Positions 30,558-35,114 of a stretch of 35,114 nucleotides of DNA are shown piece by piece; position 1 is the stretch's first letter, and each line of letters starts with the position of its first letter. The DNA is from Bacteroidota bacterium (GTDB lineage: Bacteria; Bacteroidota; Bacteroidia; CAILMK01), in contig JABDBQ010000029.1 in assembly GCA_013288555.1 (NCBI GenBank), forward strand, positions 1-35,114, given 5' to 3'. The notes under the pieces were generated by a model that saw only the letters and a program-made list of their open reading frames with translations, was not told the origin of the DNA and made no database searches. The translations under genes and the position numbers were made by a program.

Positions 30558-31462
30558 TAATAGTCGCGATATTTAATAAGCTCCATTATCTTTATAGATA
30601 GCACTTTCAGGTTATTGAATTTTTTAACATCTTCCAAGCTCCAATCATCTTTATCACATGAATTTAATTCAAGATAGAGTTTACTTACTTCCTGCCCAAC
30701 AACAGTCGTTGCAGGATCATGAACCTTTATTCTTTTTTCTTCAATTGACAAGGAATCAAACTCGCGAATTTTGCGATACAATTTATTAAGTTTAACATCA
30801 TTTCCTACAATTATGTCGGAGGTGACGTTTGCTCTTTTGTTAACCACCGTATCCAATTTGATTCTAATTCCATTATTGCTAGGCAACATTACAAGTAGAC
30901 CCTTTGCACTTTTCCCATTATATTGGAATTCTAAATTCAAATGGTTTAATGGTTGGACATCTCCATTTGTAATTACTTTCAGAACAAAAGAACCTGATTC
31001 ATCAGTTATAACCTTCTGTTTATTTTCTTCTAAGGCAAATACAACAACATTTTTTAATACCGTATTATTGGCATCTGTGACAACGCCATCGACCTTTATT
31101 GGAGTTGAATTGAATTTCGTTAAATAGATTTTTAGCCGCTTCCATTCAGTCGCTTCATCAGGGATTGTGTATACGAATACATCCGAATAATAAATGCTAT
31201 CTGAGAATATAAGTTCGACTACACTTCCAACGTGGTATGCATCACTTAGATCAATCATAAATCTGCCATTTTTATAATCAATATGTCCACGCAAACCAAG
31301 AGAAGTAGTGATCGAGGCATTCTGAGACAAATCAAGAGCGACAACATTTATAGGCATATTATCGCTATTTATTTTCTTAAAGAACTGGCCTTCAAGCTTT
31401 ATCCCTGCGTTGGCAGTGGTTAAAAGAAATAATAGAACAAAAAAAGAGAATAGTTTTTTCAT
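30557..31462 (-). CDS. Exported carboxypeptidase-regulatory-like domain protein
   Basis: The protein is 301 aa with a clear signal peptide (MKKLFSFFVLLFLLTTANAG). Residues about 20-115 form a beta-rich domain. Residues about 120-165 read KVDGVVTDANNTVLKNVVVF and KVITDESGSFVLKV, the pattern of a CarboxypepD_reg-like beta-sandwich (GxVxDxxxxxLxxVxV ... TDxxGxFxL). The C-terminal 90 residues are helical and charged. It starts one base after the stop of the inner-membrane protein gene and overlaps the lipoprotein gene by one base, so all three are made together. Periplasmic or outer-membrane scaffolding is inferred. Confidence 0.65.
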   Translation of the reverse strand: MKKLFSFFVLLFLLTTANAGIKLEGQFFKKINSDNMPINVVALDLSQNASITTSLGLRGHIDYKNGRFMIDLSDAYHVGSVVELIFSDSIYYSDVFVYTIPDEATEWKRLKIYLTKFNSTPIKVDGVVTDANNTVLKNVVVFALEENKQKVITDESGSFVLKVITNGDVQPLNHLNLEFQYNGKSAKGLLVMLPSNNGIRIKLDTVVNKRANVTSDIIVGNDVKLNKLYRKIREFDSLSIEEKRIKVHDPATTVVGQEVSKLYLELNSCDKDDWSLEDVKKFNNLKVLSIKIMELIKYRDY

Positions 31463-31463
31463 A

Positions 31464-32204
31464 TTAATATCCAGATAAATTTAACTCAGGATTTAAGTCC
31501 GATGTCAATGTTACATACGTACTTTTCAATTCATTGTTTTTTAATATATTAACCCTTATTATCTCGTTTACCTGTGCTTTTATTTTCAAACTTACCATAC
31601 CTAAGTCATCTATTTGTGCATCTAACTTTTGATTATTTATCTTTGTCCAGATTTTCAGTCCCTTTGAGCTTTTTACATGTCCTGTTATAGTATAGTGATT
31701 GTACAAACGCTTCTCATGATTTTTGTTTTTAATTCCATTCAAGGTGTCCTTAAGTCTTTTTGGCTGAACTATTATTGTGGATTTCCTTGGATCAATGGAC
31801 TCTCCTTGGTTCGGATTTTTTCTTGTATCCCAATTTAATAGCAAATATAAGGCAATGATTATTGCCAGTAATAAGCTAATCCACCGAACCAATTTTATGA
31901 TATTGCCGAATGTTTTGTAATGTAAATGCTTCCTAATAAGTTTAGCTTTTAATTCCGCCGGAATATCTTCAGTTGTGACTGTTGTTCCGAAATCATTTAA
32001 TCGCATCTCAAGTATTTTTACCCGATTCTCAGAATCTATTTTATCCAATTCTTCAAGGTTAGCTAACTCCTTGTTTTTATATAATTTAACAACTGTAACA
32101 AGTATATTTGTAATAATAAGAGCCAAAAGTGCCAATAATGTTTTGGGTTCCTTTGTTAGGTCAAGAATCCTTAAAAATCCAATTATAGAGATGGAGGCTT
32201 GCAC
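31464..32204 (-). CDS. Two-TM inner-membrane protein, first gene of the envelope operon
   Basis: The protein is 246 aa with TM helices at about 22-40 (TLLALLALIITNILVTVVK) and 105-124 (VRWISLLLAIIIALYLLL). Between them is a charged loop or coiled coil (ELANLEELDKIDSENRVKILEM). A C-terminal region of about 115 residues contains a beta-rich segment (YTITGHVKSSKGLKIWTKI ... VSLKIKAQVNEI). No known family was recognised. The start is GTG 32204; an ATG two bases upstream is out of frame. A TATATTTG promoter octamer lies 47 bases upstream. Placement at the head of a coupled operon suggests it anchors the exported partners to the inner membrane. Confidence 0.6.
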   Translation of the reverse strand: MQASISIIGFLRILDLTKEPKTLLALLALIITNILVTVVKLYKNKELANLEELDKIDSENRVKILEMRLNDFGTTVTTEDIPAELKAKLIRKHLHYKTFGNIIKLVRWISLLLAIIIALYLLLNWDTRKNPNQGESIDPRKSTIIVQPKRLKDTLNGIKNKNHEKRLYNHYTITGHVKSSKGLKIWTKINNQKLDAQIDDLGMVSLKIKAQVNEIIRVNILKNNELKSTYVTLTSDLNPELNLSGY

Positions 32205-32251
32205 ATTTTTAGTTTTACTAACTCCTTAGTACATTTCATATCAATGCATTG

Positions 32252-32259
32252 CAAATATA
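32252..32259 (-). promoter_or_regulatory. Bacteroidota -7 promoter element (TATATTTG) for the envelope operon
   Basis: An exact TAnnTTTG match on the minus strand, 47 bases before the GTG at 32204. A nearby AT-rich pair of ATATCATTTATTGATAT-type complementary words (about 32306-32322) may separate this unit from the ArdC-like remnant. Confidence 0.5.
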
Positions 32260-32337
32260 CGAAGGAATAACTACAGTATTTCGGCAGTGGCAAATAAAAA
32301 GCATATCATTTATTGATATGCTTTTATAAAATATTTT

Positions 32338-33174
32338 TCAAAACGGTAACATCTCATCATCGACCCAATCTAGAGCCTGGTCCTCATTGAAAGGCGTACC
32401 CATGACATAATCAACCGCCTCCTGCGCCATGTACGCCGCAGTAAAAGCAAGTTTAGAATTCTCCCTAAATCGCTCTATCCAATACTGGACGTAGTAGGGT
32501 TCATAATGTAGCTTGACTTCTATTCCGGTAACAGAACGCAAGTACCCACGATCCTATTTTAGTGATAAGTTCCTCAAGACCATTTTCTGCTAATTCCATG
32601 AGGCCAAGCCTTGTTTGGTGTTGCGTCATGGAGATAAGCTGTTTGTAGAATAGGGCATAGTATTCATGCGAACCAATGCAATCCATTGGAGGCATGTGTA
32701 TGACATCCTCAGAGAGTAAATAATACGAAGGTTCCGGCTCATGAATAAGCCTCGGACAATGACTCAGTTTGGAAAGCATCTCGTGAATGATTTCAACAGG
32801 CTCCTTTTTTGGCAATACTTTGGGTATAAGTTTTTTTGGAATGTCCACATACTGCGAGACGTTGAATAACTCATAAGGGCGGCGGAGGGAACGGAACCCA
32901 ATGCCATCTATTACCAGATGAGGCTTTTCGCCTTTGTAAATGTAGGCGCCAAGCCTGTCAATCTGCCGTTCCGTTAGAAAGTAATTTTATTCATACCCAT
33001 GGGCAGCCAACATAAGAACATTGATTGCCCGGTATGGCCTGTTCATCAATAGGTTTGACGGTATTCCTCCATCAGTCCATGAAGTATGCCAGCAACAATG
33101 CCTTGTTCTAAAAGTTCTATGATCTGGTCTGTAACCGCGTCATGGACGGAATGTTTCGTTTGTACTGTTTCCAT
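32338..33174 (-). pseudogene. ArdC-like antirestriction / zincin-type protein, decayed
   Basis: The remnant can be followed over almost its whole length. It begins at ATG 33174 (METVQTKHSVHDAVTDQI). A frameshift near 33077 is followed by WTDGGIPSNLLMNRPYRAIN and an in-frame TAA at 32987-32989. The frame then continues through GEKPHLVIDGIGF and VIHMPPMDCIGSHEYYALFY. A second frameshift near 32530 is followed by EPYYVQYWIERFRENSKLAF and AQEAVDYVMGTPF. In ArdC/DUF1738 proteins the HMPP...SPEYY block precedes an FHELxHxTGH zincin site. Here it reads YKQLISMTQH, so the HExxH residues are gone. Intact ArdC blocks restriction of incoming plasmid DNA. This copy cannot act as a protease and is broken in three places. 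Confidence 0.85.
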
Positions 33175-33222
33175 TTTTACACTTATTAATTGTTAATGAA
33201 TATTTACTTCCAGTGTAAAATT

Positions 33223-33269
33223 TTGAAGGAGAGAATATAATAGGGGAAAAGATGCTGATGCGAGCAACT
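33223..33269 (-). repeat. Shared upstream element, copy 1 (before the ArdC-like gene)
   Basis: On the minus strand this contains AGTTGCT, 8 variable bases, CATCTTTTCC, 4 variable bases, TTATATTC and a TTCAA-containing end. The same blocks with the same spacing occur at 34368-34413, before the Xre gene. It lies 49 bases upstream of ATG 33174, where a promoter or operator would be expected. Confidence 0.7.
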
Positions 33270-33287
33270 ATTCATTCATGATTGAAG

Positions 33288-33761
33288 CTAAGGCCACCGC
33301 TTCAAACACTTTTTCAAATGGGCTACTAGGCAGGTTCTTGGATGGGCATTTATACTTTTTATTGCCTTTTCATAATATTCCTGCAATTCAGGGAATTGAT
33401 TCGCAAGATGTTCAATCATTGCTTCTTTGGTGGCGCAGGGAAAGGCCTGTTCCAGTTCTTTCAAGGTGAAAGTTGCAATGGACAAATCTTTCTTTTCAGC
33501 AAGCTTTTGTATTGCATTGGTCAACTCATTCAAAGCCTTCGATGTACGGGAAGCATGTGGAATCTTTACTCCAATACTGGTCACGCCATAGTAAGCTATG
33601 ATCTGCTTTAAGGTAGATAGAATCCAATTCAACTTTATTTTAGACCACGTTCCGCTAAATGTTTTCAGTTGCCATTCCCTCAGTTTGCCATCTTTGAATA
33701 TGGCAATCCCTACAGTACGGGTGCCAGGGCTGATACCCATCACCCTATTTCCTGTATCCAT
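33288..33761 (-). CDS. RuvC/RNase H-like fold protein with altered first Asp
   Basis: The 157-aa protein opens with VMGISPGTRTVGIAIFKDGKL, the layout of a RuvC-type first strand (GIDPGT...G.A), but the catalytic Asp is Ser (GISPGT). Further features fit the fold: WSKIKLNWILSTLKQIIAYY, SIGVKIPHASRTSKALNELT and a later FTLKELEQAF. The Asp-to-Ser change suggests loss of nuclease activity, unless this element-borne family normally lacks it. A small frame (33745-33978) ends 17 bases inside its start, so they were probably co-transcribed. It belongs to the decayed mobile-element end of the window. Confidence 0.55.
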   Translation of the reverse strand: MDTGNRVMGISPGTRTVGIAIFKDGKLREWQLKTFSGTWSKIKLNWILSTLKQIIAYYGVTSIGVKIPHASRTSKALNELTNAIQKLAEKKDLSIATFTLKELEQAFPCATKEAMIEHLANQFPELQEYYEKAIKSINAHPRTCLVAHLKKCLKRWP

Positions 33762-33978
33762 ATGTATTAACTACTGAATTGAAATAGGCTGCCTTGTTTA
33801 GAATGTCATCTTTGGAAAGGACGTATTTTAGCTTACTTAGTAAAAAATCTTTGTCCACCGTCTTGGCAAACTTGAGGTATAGGGGAAAGTTTTCCGGCTC
33901 ATTCAGAGCCTCAGACAGTTTTTTAGCTAATTTGTATTCTTCATTTGGGGTTAAGTATTTATAGTGGTTTTTAGGTTC
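33745..33978 (-). pseudogene. Small coding remnant without a canonical start
   Basis: Stop-to-stop this frame gives 77 residues of protein-like sequence (HYKYLTPNEEYKLAKKLSEA, then FPLYLKFAKTVDKDFLLSKL). Its helical, Lys/Leu-rich composition resembles small proteins carried on Bacteroidota mobile elements. No ATG, GTG or TTG occurs near the N-terminus; the frame is cut by TAA at 33979-33981, next to a 33-bp palindrome. It overlaps the RuvC-like start by 17 bases. It is probably a 5'-truncated gene, though a non-canonical start is possible. Confidence 0.5.
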
Positions 33979-34001
33979 TTACTTTTAATAGTATCGACTT
34001 T

Positions 34002-34034
34002 ATCGATATATTTATTTAAAATAAATATATCGAT
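34002..34034. repeat. 33-bp perfect palindrome (16-bp arms)
   Basis: ATCGATATATTTATTT (34002-34017), a single A, and its exact reverse complement (34019-34034). An extra ATCGA-type word (TATCGACTT) lies just to its left. It sits 10 bases beyond the Xre stop and upstream of the small remnant and RuvC-like gene. It could be an operator for the Xre protein, a terminator-like stem or a recombination site. Confidence 0.9.
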
Positions 34035-34044
34035 CGTTATGGGA

Positions 34045-34349
34045 TCACTCACTTTCTTCTTGGTTGCTTTCTTTGTTTTCTTCATCGTTCATTTCCCGAA
34101 ACAGCTTCAGACGCCCTGTTACATACCTAATGTTTTCCTGGTGGGCATCTTCATTCAGTTCATCCTTTGATACTTGCAACAGAATTGACAACCTATCAAG
34201 GAATTTGTAATCTGGCTCTATCGCACCCTTCTCCAGTTTTGATATTTTTGTGGGATGTAGTTCCAATATCCAGGAAATATCCTTCTGTTTGAACATCGAA
34301 GCCTTCGGTTGTATCTAAAATTGATTAGTGGTTGTCGACCTTCAGCCAT
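34045..34349 (-). pseudogene. Xre-family helix-turn-helix regulator, split by a frameshift
   Basis: Two frames join into one HTH_3 protein. The first (from ATG 34349) reads MAEGRQPLINFRYNRRLR. The second (ending 34045) reads FKQKDISWILELHPTKISKL, EKGAIEPDYKFLDRLSILLQ, then VSKDELNED. The HTH covers roughly FKQKDIS-WILELHPTKISKLEKG. The switch lies at CTTCGATGTTC, about 34296-34300, where one base appears to be missing. Alternatively, translation may begin at the ATG at 34296, giving a protein lacking helix 1. Xre regulators commonly control mobile-element genes. The element repeated upstream of ardC also precedes this gene. Confidence 0.7.
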
Positions 34350-34367
34350 ACCTTCATTGTCAAGGAA

Positions 34368-34413
34368 TTGAAGAAGGAATATAACGGAGGAAAAGATGTC
34401 AGAATCAGCAACT
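34368..34413 (-). repeat. Shared upstream element, copy 2 (before the Xre gene)
   Basis: This is the partner of 33223-33269, with the blocks AGTTGCT, CATCTTTTCC and TTATATTC at the same spacing on the minus strand. It ends 18 bases upstream of ATG 34349. Confidence 0.7.
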
Positions 34414-34581
34414 TTTGTGAATAACTTTCCCCACTGATAATGTATGGATACCGACCGTTCCATACTGAGGGTAGCAAGTGAATGACAAAGAAAAAGAGAT
34501 GCGAAAAATATGATTTTTCGTATAATGCACGTATTGCTACTGTTTTCAGATTAACAAATTTATCGCAAGCACATAAGGCAC

Positions 34582-34613
34582 CAGAATGTCATATATATAT
34601 ATATGACATTCTG
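34582..34613. repeat. 32-bp perfect palindrome with (TA)n centre
   Basis: CAGAATGTCATATATA (34582-34597) is followed directly by its exact reverse complement (34598-34613). The stretch 34464-34788 around it contains no convincing gene. On the minus strand the palindrome lies downstream of two small overlapping frames and upstream of the Xre gene. It could be an operator or a cruciform-forming site. Confidence 0.9.
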
Positions 34614-34788
34614 TGGAAAACTTTTATCCCTCCGCAGGGAGAATATCAAGGAAGCAGAGCGTTTGGAAGACAGCATGTTGTAAGAATTACTTACAAAATG
34701 CCAATAAGGATATAAATTAGCAAAAAAAATAAAGCGGGCGCACTGCGCGGCTCTATTTCCACAACCATGTATAGGAATGAAATTTATC

Positions 34789-34956
34789 TTAACCTAAGTA
34801 ATAATATATTTTTACTTTCCCTTTATAGGCTTTTGAAGAATTACAAGAGGTGGCGTCAAAATCAGGCGTTATAGTCTTCCGAAAGTATCCTCCTTCTCTA
34901 TCCTTGCTCGGTTGGGTATCTTGACTGAATTGAATGATTGGTTTTTTCACACTCAT
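34789..34956 (-). CDS. Small overlapping frame, 55 aa
   Basis: The frame starts MSVKKPIIQFSQDTQPSKDR and ends with KAYKGKVKIYYYLG. Its ATG overlaps the TGA of the frame at 34953-35075 (ATGA), a typical coupling arrangement. No family is recognised. The plus strand here also has a frame (34912-35097), but it reads as an antisense shadow. Support is the ATGA overlap and protein-like composition. Confidence 0.35.
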   Translation of the reverse strand: MSVKKPIIQFSQDTQPSKDREGGYFRKTITPDFDATSCNSSKAYKGKVKIYYYLG

Positions 34957-35075
34957 TTTTTCTTTTCTTTTGAAGTTGAAACTTTGGGAGGCGATTCTTT
35001 ACCTGGTTTAGAAATAGATTTAAGATTAGGTGGGGTTTTTTTGGCTTCATTGATCTTTTCCTTAGGCTTGTGCAT
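34953..35075 (-). CDS. Small Lys/Pro-rich frame, 40 aa
   Basis: The frame starts MHKPKEKINEAKKTPPNLKS and ends KVSTSKEKKK; about a third of the residues are Lys. It is probably disordered and could bind nucleic acid. Its stop overlaps the start of the 55-aa frame. No family is recognised, and the gene it may belong with would lie beyond the window. Confidence 0.3.
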   Translation of the reverse strand: MHKPKEKINEAKKTPPNLKSISKPGKESPPKVSTSKEKKK

Positions 35076-35114
35076 ATCCGTTATTTTTTGGTTTTAGAAG
35101 TATTTGAATTATTT

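Noticed and set aside
34482-34715. Plus-strand frame of 77 codons
   Set aside because: Its middle is the 32-bp palindrome, giving a HIYIYDILW-like stretch; nothing in it looks like a domain.
34912-35097. Plus-strand hydrophobic frame of 61 codons
   Set aside because: The hydrophobic Phe-rich sequence is the antisense of a Lys-rich minus-strand frame with an ATGA coupling, so it is probably a shadow.

Overview
The window looks like a chromosomal segment of a Bacteroidota bacterium, probably of the Chitinophagaceae/Sphingobacteriales type. The reasons are moderate-to-low GC, a PorP/SprF-family protein (type IX secretion), a Bacteroidota-type sirtuin without the zinc cysteines, many gene starts without a clear Shine-Dalgarno sequence, and repeated copies of the Bacteroidota promoter octamer TAnnTTTG (or TAnnTTCG) just upstream of genes. 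All assignments come from reading the sequence and from family knowledge; no database search was run. No rRNA, tRNA or CRISPR array was seen.

Positions 1-16000 look like an ordinary core region with short, mostly monocistronic genes: an OmpA-type protein (5' partial, frameshifted), a CNT nucleoside transporter, a MORN-type lipoprotein, a BrnT-like toxin with an unusual small partner, a CobB-like sirtuin, two methyltransferases, a LolC/E-type permease, a DUF2779 RecB/Cas4-like nuclease, an AlkZ-like winged-helix protein, an EVE protein, PyrR and PyrB, PorP/SprF, a short-chain dehydrogenase and a PaaE-like flavo-iron-sulfur reductase. The gaps carry tandem 7- or 8-base word arrays, a MITE-like palindromic element and short hairpin repeats. 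Several arrays run into gene ends and supply stop or start codons. The BrnT module is flanked by two diverged copies of the sirtuin 5' end.

From 16096 the character changes. A large serine recombinase, pointing outward at the left edge, is followed by accessory genes up to the right end of the window, so this is probably an integrated island whose right end is not visible. Its cargo includes a tandem YodC-like protein, small membrane proteins, a secreted phosphoesterase-type lipoprotein, and a compact nuclease-rich block (21542-28010). That block holds one clear and two possible HEPN-type proteins, two PD-(D/E)xK-like nucleases, a membrane-anchored protein of unknown family and an HNH endonuclease. 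It is the best candidate for an undescribed defence or conflict system.

After a 0.7 kb structured, apparently non-coding stretch (28.05-28.75 kb) comes a secreted protein of unknown family and, convergent to it, a tight three-gene operon (32204 to 29421, minus strand). The operon encodes an inner-membrane protein, an exported carboxypeptidase-regulatory-like protein and an OmpA-like lipoprotein, which suggests an envelope-spanning assembly. The right end (32.3-35.1 kb) holds decayed mobile-element genes: an ArdC-like antirestriction pseudogene with lost catalytic residues, a RuvC-like protein with Asp replaced by Ser, and a split Xre regulator. It also holds two long perfect palindromes and a shared upstream element repeated in front of the ArdC-like and Xre genes.
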